DNA from: Fusarium oxysporum f. sp. lycopersici 4287 | Lineage: Eukaryota; Ascomycota; Sordariomycetes; Hypocreales; Nectriaceae | Length of the DNA: 64,000 nucleotides | NCBI RefSeq assembly: GCF_000149955.1 | Contig: NC_030990.1 | Span: 2,376,627-2,440,626 of the forward strand | Reading direction: 5' to 3' | In this document: piece by piece, positions 11,564 to 24,320 of the stretch | Position numbering within the stretch: position 1 is the first letter of the stretch | Layout: every line of letters begins with the position of its first letter | Notes under the pieces: model-generated | The model's database searches: none | What the model saw: the letters and a program-made list of their open reading frames with translations, nothing else | What the model was told of the DNA's origin: nothing | Program-made: the position numbers and the translations under genes

Positions 11564-14500
11564 TCAGTCGAGATCCATAGAGCCTTCAGCGTGGTCAATG
11601 GTAGAAGGGGGCGTGGGCTCCGTGACAGGATGTGCCGTAACCTTGTCGAGTGGCTCAGCAATGGCTGAGTCTTGGGGGGAAAGGATGCTCGGTATGACAT
11701 CCTGGTCTTGCATGGTAGCGGAAATACCAACAGGCTCCGGCTCGCCAAGCAGGTGTCTAATGCGAGCCCCCATGGAATCCATCTGATTTAGAAGGACGCG
11801 CAGACTAAGCTTGTCGCTCTCTGTCAAATGACCAATAGATAGATTACTGGCATCTGCCTTAGCCATGAGTGACAAAACACTGGCATCAGTTGTCTCCTGT
11901 TGATTGATTGATCGTCAGTAAGGTGACACGTGTGGTGAGGGAATTTCGTTGCAACGACTTACCACAAGGGCCGTTATCAGTTGGTCAACGCCGTCTGACT
12001 TGCGCTCTTTGAGACTGGTCAGGGTCAATGCTAACTGCATTTCATCGACAGTCCGCTGTAACTCGGAGCCTGCAAGAGGTCGACTTCGGTCGCTTCCAGT
12101 TGTTGGAATATACGACACCCATCTGGACTCATCATGGCGAGGGCCATAGCCAGCATGTTGACGACGTAGCCTGGACGGATATTTAGAAAGTTGCATATGC
12201 GAAAACAAGTAATGGACCTACTGCTCAATAAAATCAAGGACAATGCCCTTTGCTGGTAGTTTGTAAGCTCGACCGAACGAGTCAGGATCCGGCCAGCCGG
12301 AGTTGTTCGCGGGCTCGGGCTCATCTTCCCAGTCGATTTCAATGTGTCCGTTGTTCTTGGTACCGCGTGAGAGAGCTGGTACGATGGTCTGCGATCCTTT
12401 GATCTTGCGAAAACGATGAGCAGGTGCCAATGAGCGGACCTCGGCCATTATTTCCTCTGGATGTAGAGGGCATCGCCAGGTCTTGAGGACAGGCGGGACA
12501 GCGAGTGGAGGATCTAAGCAGTCAATGTGCCAGTAGAAGGGACAAATGCTACAAGGAATGATGGCTCGAACATCTGTGGCAGGCTTTTGACAGCCGTGGC
12601 AGATCACAGCCTGTCCTTCATCGCGCTGCTTGAAAAAGTCCGGCAACTCTTCGTAGCCATTCTTCCTCCTGAGCCTTTGTCAGCACGTCTAGAATTGAAG
12701 TTCCTATTGGGAACATCACTCACTTGGTCGTTTTGATGGTGGTGACTTCTTCATACTCGCCATAGGCACCAGCCTTGACGCCTTCAAAGCGGGTCTGCAA
12801 TTTCTTAGGGAGGCTGAATGCGCGAGGAATGCTCTTCTCCAGGTTGATGAGGGCAGCGGCAAACACACCCTTGTACGGGGGCATGCGCGATGGGTATCGC
12901 TTGTACAAGCACTCATTGCAAAACCACTCGTCGGGAAGATGGTCCGAGGTTATCATGCCCACACATTCAAAGTGGAATGACCGTGGGCATCCATCGCAGC
13001 AAACAACATCGCCAGCGGCGCCGCAGGCAGAGCAATCTTCGTCGTTGTCCGACACCTAGAGAAAGGGGGGTAGAGTTAGCCAAAAGCGAGCCATGCTAAA
13101 TATACTCAATTCAGCCTGTGCAATTCGATACGACACGATGCGCTACGCGTTTCAACACGTCCCTGGCTCTCTCTGGTCACCGGCTCCGGGTTGCTGATTC
13201 AACTGCTGGGGGCTGGCTCGGAAAAGCGGATCTTCGGGGGCCACCAGAAATTACCCCGTACAGTAGTGAGTGGTAGGCCATCTTGGCCAAGGCCCGGCAA
13301 GACAAGGCCCAAGGTACAGAGTCGCAAAATTGGCCACCATCTGGTGAATTTCCCACCAAAGTCCATGATGTTGGCGACCCAATCTTGGTGGTTAAGTCCA
13401 GGGCGCGTGTCGCGAATTTGCACAACATGAACGAATGAGCACAAAACAAAAAATACATACCTGATCTTTGGCTACGCCGTTGGTTGCTAGGACTTCTCCT
13501 TGTGGCCGAGGGACACCAGCAGCTGTTCCTCCTCTTTTCTTGACAGGGCTAGAAATCATATATGGTTAGCATGATCCGACCAAAGCAGAATGATGATGAA
13601 ATGAGGAAGTCACGGCGTAGTCATCCCGGGCAAAACCTTGAGGCTGATGATAAGACAAGCCAAGAGTCAAAGACATGGCATGAATGATCTCTCACGCGCA
13701 TCCATGAGTCTCATCCAAAGGTGCAAGCAGAGAGCGCGATATGCAGATGATAATAGTCGTGAATTTTGTGATGCACGCCAAGTAGCTGGTAATGGAGATG
13801 ATGATTGGGATGTAAACTTACGATGACTTGATACGAAGGCCAGTTCTCGGCTTCTTTGGGGGGCGTAGCGTGGGCGTCGCAGCCCGTGATCCTCCGACTG
13901 AGCTGTCCTCACGCTGGAAAGACCACGCAACAGGGGACACGGCAGAGTCAATCTCGTCGTGAGGTCTCTTGCTCGCAGACCGCGTGGATCTTGTCGTTCC
14001 CGCTGAAGCAGAGCCTGCGGCGGCGATGGATTGACGCGTCTTCCTCGTCGATTTTGCGGGAGTTGTGAAGGGGTCCTCGTCTTCGTCTCCCCCTCGGATA
14101 GAACTCTCAGTCGCCGTGACACTGTTGGCAAACTTTTGCGCATCGCGTCTCCGATCCCAGAAGGAGTCGTCGTTATCATGGCCAGCGTCATCAGCCGAGA
14201 ATGGAGCTGGAGCCAGGGCAGATGATCCCTTGTTCTTTGCTGTCTTTGATTTCGTAGGCAGGTTTGGGAAGATTTGGCCAGCAGAAACCCTTCCTGGCAT
14301 ACTGGCGTCGGCACTCACGCTGATGGTCGCACTTGCGGGTGCATCAGTGGGTTTGAATTTGATGCTGTTGGTGATGTCTGAGGTGGACAGTGTGGGAGCT
14401 GGGGGTGATGGCTGCTTAGTAGCAGCAGGCTTGTTGGTCTTGGGCTTGGCCTTGCTACTGGCACCTCCCTTGGAGGCGAGTGATTTGCGGCGGGTGGTGA

Positions 14501-16085
14501 TTGGCCGAGATTTTGGCGCATCACTGGAGTCGGGCCCAACTGGCCCAGGGCGACTGGTGCCAGTGCCTGTTCGACGAACAGGGCTTGGGCTGCCCATTAT
14601 GGCCTCAGGCGACGAGAGGCTGAGGGCTGATGAGAGAGAAGAATCGCTGGATGCTGAGTCTCGTCTGTTTCGCTTGCGCGAGGGTGTTTGGGGTTGGTTA
14701 CTTGAAGACATTTTCCGTGGCGTGTTGCGGGTCGAGTGAGGGTGGGCGTGAGTCTGAGTATGGGGATGGGTATTGCTATGATGGGAAGAAGAGTGAGCGC
14801 GAGAGTGAGATGTCTTTGCCCTCTTGGTAGCTCGAGCTGGATGTCGATGAGCGTTTTTCACTTGCTCTGCTTCTTCCGAGTCGAGAATATGCACCTCTGA
14901 CTCGTCTTCAGTCTCGACCTCTACCACTTCGACCACCTCTTCCACCTGATTGTGATGCAGGAGTTTGCCGTACGGCGCGGCCTTGGGTTTGTGAGGAGTG
15001 AATCTGCTGTTGGTCGTTGGAGGGATGAAATAGTAGCAGCCTTGGTTGTCCTTCTTGCCCTCTCGCTTCTTCTTCTGCATCTCTCTGGAAAACTTTTGCA
15101 TCGTAGCCTCATCTGCCGTTTGCGTGAATACCTCCTCGATCATGGCAACGAACCGCGGGTCGCTTGATCTTTCGTCGTAGAGGGTCCGCAGAGCCCACGC
15201 GGTCGGATATCGATAGTGCTTTAGGGCTTCGTCCACTGCAGCCTCGACGACCTTGTCCGTGAATTCTTTGTCTTCAGGTTCTACAGGTTCAGCTGCGTGA
15301 ATCGTCGCCTTTGCTGTGATTGCCCCTGCTGCCTCCAGCTCCTCATCCTCCTCGACCTCCTTGAAAGACTTTGCTAGTTCTGCTGACTTTGCAGTCTTCT
15401 TCGGCTCCCTCTCCGACTCTCTGCGCTCCTTTGCCTCCTTTACTGTGGGCTTAGTCACGATGGAGCTTCTGCGACCGGCAGAGGAGCGTCGCGACCGTCT
15501 TCCCAGAGATGTGCGGCCTGATTGTCGTCTCTTTGGTCGACTCGGATCGTAGTCTTCGTCGTTCTCGTCGTCGGCTGCTGCTGCTGCGTCTTTGAGAATA
15601 ATAGATACTCTCCGTGGCGGTGTAGGGGGTAGAGCCACAGGTGGAGGGGAAGAGTCTGCCGCTCTCGCCGTAATCGCAATATCCGCCTCCGCATCCGCAT
15701 CCCCGTCCACGTCCACGTCCACGTCCACGTCAACATCCACCACTGGGTCGCTCGAGCCCATCTGCGCTACATTTTTGGCAGCACCTCCCCCTGAGGGCCG
15801 CAATATAATCCTCTTTACTCCTGAATTGGTCTCCGGTCCCGTCTTCTTAGGTTTGGGCAGACTTCCCAGGGGCGCCATGTTCTCGACGACGCCATATCGA
15901 ACCAACCCATCGTCCTCGAAGCTCGCTTTGCTCTGCACGGTCGGCTCTAGCCAGCGCTGCATGAAAGCCCTTGAACCCTCGGTTGCCCCCTTAGACGCGT
16001 CGAGTACTCCATTCCATTTGGTATTCTGTGATTGCGCGGGACTAGAGTAACGAGATCGTGTAGTGCGGGTATTTGACGAGATCAT
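11564..16085 (-). CDS. rco1: Two-PHD-finger protein, Rco1-like Rpd3S histone deacetylase subunit
   Basis: Likely subunit of the small Rpd3 deacetylase complex, which acts with Eaf3 on H3K36-methylated gene bodies. Coding exons on the minus strand are 13822..16085, 13461..13548, 12724..13055, 12222..12668, 11963..12170 and 11564..11896 (1223 aa); all junction phases agree. PHD1 (about 790-840) shows CSACGAAGDVVCCDGCPRSF. PHD2 (about 917-965) shows CHGC, CSIC, WHIDC and CPLH. The N-terminal ~750 residues are low-complexity and charged, with an Asp-Val repeat, a His-rich tract and basic patches. The ATG at 16085 is preferred. An open frame continues to an ATG at 16247, but a GTTAGC branch site (16219-16224) and a CTAAAA acceptor (16204-16209, plus-strand view) suggest that stretch is a 5' UTR intron. 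Rco1 identity rests on the paired PHD fingers and the following helix; other PHD proteins such as Cti6 remain possible. Confidence 0.82.
15700..15736 (-). repeat. Hexanucleotide (TCCACG)n coding repeat
   Basis: Tandem TCCACG-type hexamers read on the coding strand as alternating Val-Asp codons inside the disordered N-terminus of the Rco1-like protein. Length polymorphism between strains is likely. Confidence 0.8.
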
Positions 16086-18054
16086 TGTGCCGGCCTTTGG
16101 CGTGCCTGACCTGGTGGTGGTGGTGGTGGTGGTCTGTTGTGTGTGTGCCTCTCTCTGCGTGTGCCAGTTGCCGCGGGACGGGCAGCGCACCTCTCTAGGC
16201 CAGCTAAAAGGTAGCTCAGTTAGCAGTGTTCTTGAAATAAAATGCACAAAAGTGGGGGGTTCAGATGCTTTAATACTTTTATCTTGGAAAGCAGCATGAA
16301 TTACTGCAATATTATCGCGTCTTTCAAGGTCGTGAACGCGGGTTGATGATGTTGAAGAGAGAGTGGGTGGGTAGCAGGTTGAGACTCGGCTTTTGCTGTG
16401 CTATGGTCAACGCCCTGCCTGCCTCCTCGCCTCGACAGGTCAGTCCTTAAAAAAAAAGACCCAGACCCAGTGTCAGTCAGTGTCAGCGCATACATGCACC
16501 GGAGCTGACGGCGCGGGTCGGACAGACAAGGGACCAGGGGGCGGAAGGCGACCCAGGGATAACGGGGAGAAAAGAGTGTTCCTGACCTGTAAAGTCGATT
16601 TTTCTTATCTGTTTTCCTTTTCTTTTCTTTCCGTTTCTTTCAGCCTCTTATTCAGTAATTTATATGTGATAGTTCAAGTACAAACCGCGGGTTAGGTTGC
16701 TACTTTCGTGAACCGGGAAGGGACTGGGATGGAAGTGGCTCTTCATGCTTCCTGTGTCTAGGTAGATCCTCCACTAAGATACCTTACTTTTCAGTGGCTC
16801 CTGTTGCACCGAAGCTTCTAAGCACCCTCCCTGGCTTTACTCATTTACATGTGCTCACCTTCCCGAGTTCGCCTCCTTTCCTACTTTTACTTCATTATCT
16901 TTCTTTCTTTTTTTCATCCTTTCCCTTGTTATTAGTCTCTCTACATAGTTCCACACAGAGCTCTGGGTCTTAACCCATGGTAAAATAGCTTGAACTTCCA
17001 GGTAATGAAGTTAATAGAGCTCTCCTCCCTCGCACCCAGCAACCAGCCACCCACACTCACTCCCCAATCCATCCACTAGCTCCCGCTCAATATGCTACTG
17101 AGTGCAGCTGGAGCCTGATAGCTCATACATTCTCAATCATTTCATGTCGAACTCTTTTTTTTTTTTTGTCCAGCTTGTCTGTATGTTTAATAACACTCGA
17201 GAGTAGCGTCAATCATCATGTTGTTTGTATGAATGGATAAATAGGGGCTAGCTTGGCTCACCTCCATATCTGCAGCTAACAGTACGACGGGTATATGATG
17301 CCTTATGCCAACAGTAATAGACATCAAATTGGCATGGCACTGTTGGTACTGTGTTTCAACGACGACTCAACCGGGTCATCCCTTATCTGCAAGTCCCAGC
17401 ACTCAAGGCAGCCACATCACCAATAACTGGACGACTGTCTGACCTCTCCTCTCCGCACTTTGCTGCCATATATCGTCATAAACCATATGCTGTCAGGGGG
17501 TCTGCGCCATCAGCGGGCATGACAAAGAGTGGTTCACGCTCACTCAGCACTTTGGGAGTCAGCCCCTGCGCAGAAATATATGTGCGCAGTATCGTGGGTT
17601 CTCCCTAATTTGCATTCTCAGTCATATTGCCTCTCGCTAACCATCTTTGTCAGTCTTATCGCTATTGCGCCCAGCCTGCCTTGGTATGCCTCAACGATTC
17701 AATCAGTTCGGTTGAACTCTTGCAAACATGCATCACATAGACAGAATTCCATGGTTGATCAGTATCAGGTTGTGTTAGACTTATATATATCTTTCTGGTC
17801 ATGCCAGACCACCTGACCAACACGGTGTGCTTCGCTTTTCGAGATTCCAATCATGCATATTGACCATCCAGCTGCCCACTCTGTTCGATGGAAGTGTTTT
17901 CATCCGCATAGCTCGTCCAACGGTAGAGAAGCTTGTGAGCCTGAATGTTGGGTTTACATCCTGGTTGACTTGATTCTTGTTTGCCTATCCTCGGATTCTT
18001 TCATCAATTGTTCAGCAACTCTCCAGCTTGTCCGTCTTATCTTGTCGTTTTCTT
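16086..18054. other. 5' flank of the Rco1-like gene and 3' flank of the EBP1 gene
   Basis: Contains a (GGT)n run near 16117-16137, the predicted 5' UTR intron end near 16204, pyrimidine-rich sequence around 16600-16960, and a T-run near 17155-17168. No supported gene is present; open frames at 17351-17816 have no recognisable product. Confidence 0.5.
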
Positions 18055-19691
18055 TTACTCTTCATCGTCCTCCTTCTTGGCGGTCTTCTTCTTAGGCTTG
18101 CTCTTCTTCTTGCCGGTGTTTCTGGCCAGGGGCTGCTCCAGGATCTTGAGAACCTCCTCATCCTCAATCTTCTTGTCGGACTCATACTTCTCGAGGTCCA
18201 GAGGACGATAATAGCCACCAAGCTTGGTGATACCGTTCTTGGTAATGGCTGCATGTCGTGTCAGTATCAACTTTCGAACTGGTCAACCTCTCGACGTGCG
18301 ACTTACCAAGGGTTGTGAGATATCGAGCAACGGGGGAGTTGTCCTTGTCACCAACTAGCTCATATTGGCGGAAGACGTTGCCTCGGACACATTCAACGAC
18401 ACCAGACTTGGCATCACGCTCGTCCTCAAGCTGTCGCAAGCTGAAGGGGAAGATGCCGAACTTCTTCTGGACCTCGTTGAGGATCTTTCGCGAGGTGGGT
18501 CGCTTGAGACCGTAGGTCTGGTTGGTGCGGCGGTGGAGGGTAGCACGCTGATCAAGACCCTTCACCTTGCCCGAGCCCAGACTGACACCGGTCTCGACAC
18601 CCCATACCTCACCAATCTCAGGAACGCCCTCGCCCTTGGTACCCTCGGCGGGGGCAAGGACAATCTTCTTGCTGCCCTCAATCTCGTTGTGGTCGAACAA
18701 CCAAGAGGTGGTGCTCTCGACGAGGTTAACTTCGTAGGCCTTGGTGACCTTTTCTAGGAGGCTGGTGATCTTGGCCTGTGTAGGGGCCTTCTGGGAGGCA
18801 GCCTTGGCCTTCTCCTCCTCGCTGCCCTGGGCGAGGAGACCAGGGGGGATCATCAGTCGCAGGAGAAGCTCGTTGACATAGTAGTTGGCGAGAACCAGGT
18901 CAGCGGTGCGACCGGTGATCTTGTCGCCTGCCTTGTCCTCTGGGGTAGCAATCACGGTGTCACAGACAATGGAACCCGAAAGCCATCGATCTGGGCGCCT
19001 AGCTGGATCTTGATAGCCTCACCATCCTTGATCTCGGTATTGGCCTCAGCCTCGTCGGAGGTGAGAGGAGTGTAGGGAGTGACGTAGGACGAGGGGGAGA
19101 CGGTAGTGGGGTGGGAGAAACCTTTTAAGTGGCGTCAGCTTCAACGATATCCATAGACCAAGTTTTGCGTGTGTGACGAACCCTTGTTGATCTTCTTTCC
19201 TCGGTAAACCTTGGCAACTTCTTCTTCGATCAACTTGTCACCCTGCTGGCAGATGTCGACGATCTTGGCGCCAGGGACGACGAGCTTGGAGACCTCAGCA
19301 AGGACCTTCTCGGAGATCTGAGCGGCGGTCTTGTACTTGGTAAGGGTATCTGGGTTGGCCAGAGAGTAGTCTGTGTGGTTATGTCAGCACAATAGAGCTC
19401 AATGCGACGAAATTGATGTGCCCATGCGAGGCCATCGCGGGGTACTGATGACGAGGGCATTCGCAGTAATGTTGTTGTGGTGGCGGGGCAGTGAGGAGCA
19501 ACGAGGGGCAGCAACAGTCGTATGCCTCCGACGTGACAGCCCAGTGCACGGCAGAGCTACAAAGGAGCTCTGAGATTTTAATGGAAGGGAAGGGATGGGA
19601 TGGGACAGCTAATTGGGCACTGTAGCGCTTTGTAACGCTTTTTCCGGGGGGGGGGGGGGGACTCACCGGTTTCCTTGGTCTCGGACGACAT
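18055..19691 (-). CDS. cdb4: EBP1/PA2G4-family protein (curved DNA-binding protein Cdb4), frame broken by homopolymer errors
   Basis: Member of the pita-bread (methionine aminopeptidase fold) family without peptidase activity. Homologues bind ribosomes, RNA or curved DNA and affect growth. Exons on the minus strand are 19667..19691, 19182..19370, 18307..19121 and 18055..18248. Total coding length is 1223 nt, two more than a multiple of three. The conserved GAQIDGF segment runs into a stop unless one T of a TTT (18979-18981) and one G of a GGG (18975-18977, sense strand) are dropped. Without them the sequence reads on into IVCDTVIATPED and gives 406 aa, the normal family size. The C-terminus is Lys-rich and ends EDDEE. 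The first exon encodes only eight full codons and is followed by a 296 bp intron with a C15 run. A sequencing error is more likely than a real mutation, because everything downstream is intact. Confidence 0.87.
19646..19660. repeat. G15/C15 homopolymer in intron 1 of the EBP1 gene
   Basis: Fifteen consecutive G on the plus strand. In the transcript this is a C15 tract directly after the GTGAGT donor. Confidence 0.95.
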
Positions 19692-22140
19692 GATGGGCAA
19701 TATTTGTTGACTCGTTGTGTTTAAAAAGTTGAAAGAAGAACTGCAAATGCAAATGCCGGGGAAGAGTGGATGGAAGCTTGAGCAAGTCAGATCAGGCTGG
19801 GTCAGTCGCACGCGCACACAAGAATCCAGAATCCAATCCAATACGAATAGCGCCCAGTGTGGAATGGGGACTTGGAAGTGGGGTTTGAGCTGGGAGGGTT
19901 TCGACAACAGGGTTTGGTTTGGTTTCTATTTGGTGGAGGGGTTCTGATCAATCTCAGGTACGGTGATGGAGGATAGAGCCTGAAGAGGCAGTATTTATTC
20001 ATTACCTACCTACCATCCACCGGATTTGGCATCAGGTATTTGCCTAGTATATTGTCATGATTTGTTGTGACTCTCCCCGAGGAGTCGTTGCATACATATT
20101 GGGCCTCTTGTTGGCCCAGCTCATGCCATTCCTCGATGACTCGACTATAGGATCAGTGAATAAATATCCATGCAGTGTGGGCGTATTTGTGTGCGCAAGC
20201 AGCCGCCACATGCTTGCAGACACGGACGGGAGGAATCCTTGATGATCCAAGCCATTGGTAGATCATTGTCTCGACGATATTCACTCGGTAAAAGGATTTT
20301 CTAATATGGGAGCTTGGGCATGTGCTGTATTTCTCCACTTGTTTACTTTCTCACGTTATAACCACCTTTTTTGCGACACAATTCGTTTAATTAAAAAGGC
20401 AGTCTCGATAATGAGGGGCCATGAGCACATGCTATAAATCATGACTTCATCCAGCCCTGGACTATTTCTATATTGGGCTGTCGGCCACTCCCGTCCGTTG
20501 TGAGCCTCTGTCGGCTACCCTAGAGTATCCAGGTCCCGCTCTCAGTAACAATTCACACAACTCTCCCCTGTAAAAATTCTTTCTTGGCACGCACTGTTAG
20601 TGCACTGTTAGGAGCGGGATTTTCTACGGGCTACTCGGCCACACAATACTGCGGGGACGCCATCGGCTCCCTAACAGCAGTTTTCAGAGAAGGAATTTTG
20701 GAGAGTTCACCTTCTCTGACAACACCTTTGTCGGATCTAATGGCGGCACCTCAGAACCAGAACGCCTTAGATATCGGAGGACGGTGCCCGTGGCATCGGT
20801 AGCGACATCCTCCCGATCAACGACGCCGATTGCGATGGGTTTTTCCCCTTTGAAGGCAAGCCGCACCGCCGGCCTCTGATTCCTTCCCAAGGTTTTTCCC
20901 TGCCGCCACGACAGTCGACTACGAGCTACAACTTGGTTACTGGAGATTGTGGACTGCGTCAGCAGATGTAGTGATGCGTGAGAGAATTCTGGTCGGTGGA
21001 AAAAGCTCGACAGTAGATTGCCCCCGAACCCGCTGACGGGTGACGGGCTTGAGAAATACAGCACCTTTTGTGCCATTGGTATGCTGGATGGTGAAGGAAG
21101 CGGGGTTTCCCTGTACCTAGCTAGCTCAGCACGTCTTTTGCTCCAGTAGGAGATCTGGCTTCGTTACAGCCACCCAGACGAAAAATATACAAACAAACAA
21201 ACAAACAAACAAAAGTAACAATTCACAAATTTAGTTTGCTGCTATATGGCGATTTATTAGATGGAGCACTTATGTATCATGACTTGGATTCGATATATAG
21301 ACATTTCACATGCAAGCTGTTTGACTTCAGCCGTTATAAGTCATACATCAACATCGACAACACAACCTTAAGCTTGAAAGCTCATCAATGATCTCTTGTG
21401 TCAAGGTTCACAATCAGCCAAGAAAATAAATATTATCAATAAACATAAGCCCTTATGATCTACCAAACACCAAGCCTAATCACATAGCTCAGAACAGTAA
21501 TACGCTGTAATTTGGCATCGTCATTTAATGAAATATTCAGGATCAGTCGTGCTTTGGGACTCCAGACTGCTAACTCTATAGTAACATGAGCTATCCCAAG
21601 ACATATCAGATATAAAGAAAAACCAGACAGACTACAAGTAATGAGAATAAAGAGCAAGTACTACAAGAAAGCATGCAGAAGACGTCAACTCAACGACGAG
21701 CAACTGTCAGGTAGTCACCGAATTACAAGCCACACCTGATAGAGATACAGGTGGCGCAGTCGAGTCTAGATACATCAAGTTGGACGGGAAATTACGCCGA
21801 CAGAATGTACAACTACATTCAGCCACAGGACGCCCTGACTGATCAAACTCCCGTCCTAGTCGCAGCGTGGCAGAAATCCTCACGTCCCAGCCTGCACCAG
21901 CATTGGCAACTGAACTTACCAAATCGTCAAGCCTTGTCGCCTCGCGCTTTTTAACCTTTAGCCTTTCACCCCAACAACGCCGATTCCACCGGCCAAGGAC
22001 AACACTCAGATAAGACATCAAACTATCCGCCGCGTACTGAACACAAAAAGTTGTAAACTCTCGCTTGTTTCCTTTCCAACGCGGCAGTTCCGCTGCGCCG
22101 CGACCCGCGACCGCGATCCGCGCCCCGTTACCGTCTGAAC
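19692..22140. other. Divergent spacer between the EBP1 gene and snf5
   Basis: About 2.4 kb holding both promoters. Features seen are an (AAAC)n microsatellite at about 21187-21213, an AT-rich block at about 21215-21670, and a G/C-rich stretch just before the snf5 ATG. Short open frames show no recognisable protein. Confidence 0.5.
21187..21213. repeat. (AAAC)n microsatellite
   Basis: About six tandem AAAC units in the spacer upstream of snf5. Confidence 0.9.
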
Positions 22141-24320
22141 ATGGCCGCTCAGCCCTCCGCGTCAACGTCTTCGGCGCCGGCCACGGGCTCGGCTGCCACA
22201 GGCGCAGATAAGGATGTGTCCTCCTCAAACTCTCCCAGTAATATTCCAGTGCGCACGAAGGAGTCCTTCGATAAACTCATGGTCGAGCGGTACATCACCC
22301 GCGATGCCATCGCCGCCGCGGCGCTCGGCGGTCAGCTCGACCAGACACGCAAGATAATGAGCGACACGCGCGACAAGATCCAAGAATACCGCCAGGTCCG
22401 CACCGAGTATCGTCAATGGTTCCCCCCGTCGAGGCTCTACGGAGAGGGCTACAATGGCTTCGCCAATGGATACACAGAGAACCAAGGACCCTCACGAATC
22501 ATCTATCCCTCCCAGAAGCCCCGACCTGGCCAACGAACGACGCCACCCCTCAAGTACAAGCGCAAGGATATGTTGAAGCAGGCCGAGCAGCACGAGGAGC
22601 TGGTCCCGTTGCGTTTAGAGGTTGAGTGGGATAAGATCAAGCTGCGCGATACTTTTACCTGGAATTTGCACGAGAGGCTTCTACAGGTCGAATTGTTCGC
22701 CGCGCAACTTGTTGAAGATATGGGTCTAAAGCCCCCCGCGTCTCAACCGGTATACGAGCAGGTCGTGCATCAAATGCGGGAGCAGCTCAATGACTTTTAC
22801 CCGTTGGTATATTCAGAAGATGATGCGCTTGACCCCGAGCTCCCCTATTCAGCATACAAAAACGACGAGATGCGAATCCTCGTCAAGCTGAATATTACGA
22901 TTGGCCAGCATACCCTTGTTGACCAGTTCGAATGGGAAATCAATAACCCGTCAAACTCGCCAGAGGACTTTGCTGCCAACATGGCTCGGGATCTGTCCCT
23001 ATCTGGCGAATTTACAACCGCCATCGCACACTGTATTCGAGAGCAGACACAACTTTTTACCAGAAGTTTGTACAGCGTTGGCCATCCTTTCGATGGCCGA
23101 CCAGTCGAAGACCCTGATCTCGTCGGCGCATTCCTCCAGACGCCTCTCCCCACTGTCTTCCGACCGCAGCAGCAGGCCAAGGAATACGCACCATATCTCT
23201 ACGAACTCAGCGAAGCCGATCTGGAGCGGAACGAAACGATATTCTCCCGTGAGCAGCGTCGCCAGAAGAGATCGATCAACAGAAGAGGAGGTCCCCAGCT
23301 GCCCGATCTCAGAGAAAGGCAAAGAACCATTCGAACGTTGGTCGTCTCTTCTGTTTTGCCTGGGGCTGCAGCCACCATTGACGAGAGTAGACTCTACAAA
23401 AGGGCTGCTGGCCCCAGGGCGAAGCGCGTTGTACGTGATGGAGAGATCTCAGATTCAGATGATAGCGACGATTCAGCTCCTGATTCACCCGCTCCCTCAC
23501 AAATCACGGGTGGTACTGCTCGAACACGAGGTATGCGCGGTGCTGCATCTGCAGCTCAGCAAAGAATGGCCAACCTCGGCCGGTCTGAAACCCCTGAATC
23601 AAGCGCCATCACACATCACCACGAGACCAGGACCTCCCGCCGGTTCAGAGAGGAAACAGAAGAGCCGTCGCATTTGATCGTGACACTCAAGCTCTCCCGC
23701 GACAAGCTGAGGCGGTTGATGAACCGCGACTACTCAGACTTGAGGCCGCCATCTCAGACACCAGTGTCCTTCCCACGAGCACCCAGCGCCTCCACTCCCT
23801 CAAGATCCATGCCACCGCCACCTTCGACCCCGTCCAGCGCTATGCCTCACGCTTCAGCAACTCCATCCTCGTCCCTTCCGCCAGGTCAACTTGGCCGATT
23901 ACCGGCCCCTCCGACAGTTCCTGGACAGTCTTCTCACATGCCATCAGTAGGTCACCAAGCCTTTGAATAATACGCACATCGACAGTGGTACTGACTGCAA
24001 TGCTTCTCCAGCCCCCGGCCCCTGAATGGCTTGTCAATGCCCTCAAGGAATTAGAGAAGACCTATAACCGTGGCGACAGGTTTGAGGCCACGATGAAGTA
24101 CTCCTATCTGCACCCCGTGACAGAGCTACCTATCCAAGGCCAGCCTCTGCCCGAAGGTGTCAAATATGCCTGGCTGCCGCGTATCCGCTGCCTGGACTGT
24201 ACAACTAAGCTCTATACACCTGGCCCAGATATGACGGTTAAGAAGTTTGAGACCCATCTCGAATTTTCAGGCCACAAGAATGCTGTTGCTAAGCGCGTGG
24301 CGAGGGAGGCCAATCCTTGA
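22141..24320 (+). CDS. snf5: SNF5/INI1-family chromatin-remodelling subunit
   Basis: Core subunit of a SWI/SNF-class remodeller (Snf5 of SWI/SNF, or Sfh1 of RSC). Exons are 22141..23946 and 24012..24320, joined in phase 0 (704 aa). The two SNF5 repeats are at about 154-205 (LVPLRLEVEWDKIKLRDTF) and 246-305 (ILVKLNITIGQHTLVDQFEWEIN). An acidic Ser/Asp tract follows near 440, then a Pro/Ser-rich linker. The C-terminal exon (PAPEWL onward) has a CLDC pair and an H-x4-H-like end, suggesting a zinc-binding module. The first ATG of the frame is used. It is convergent with pds5, with 744 bp between stops. Length and linker favour Snf5 over the shorter Sfh1, but this is not settled. Confidence 0.92.

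Noticed and set aside
17907..17970. tRNA-like A-box/B-box spacing (TAGCTCGTCCAACGGTAGAG followed by a GGTTT..ATCC stretch)
   Set aside because: The acceptor stem does not pair, the anticodon arm is not formed and the T-arm lacks the conserved TTC; treated as chance similarity.
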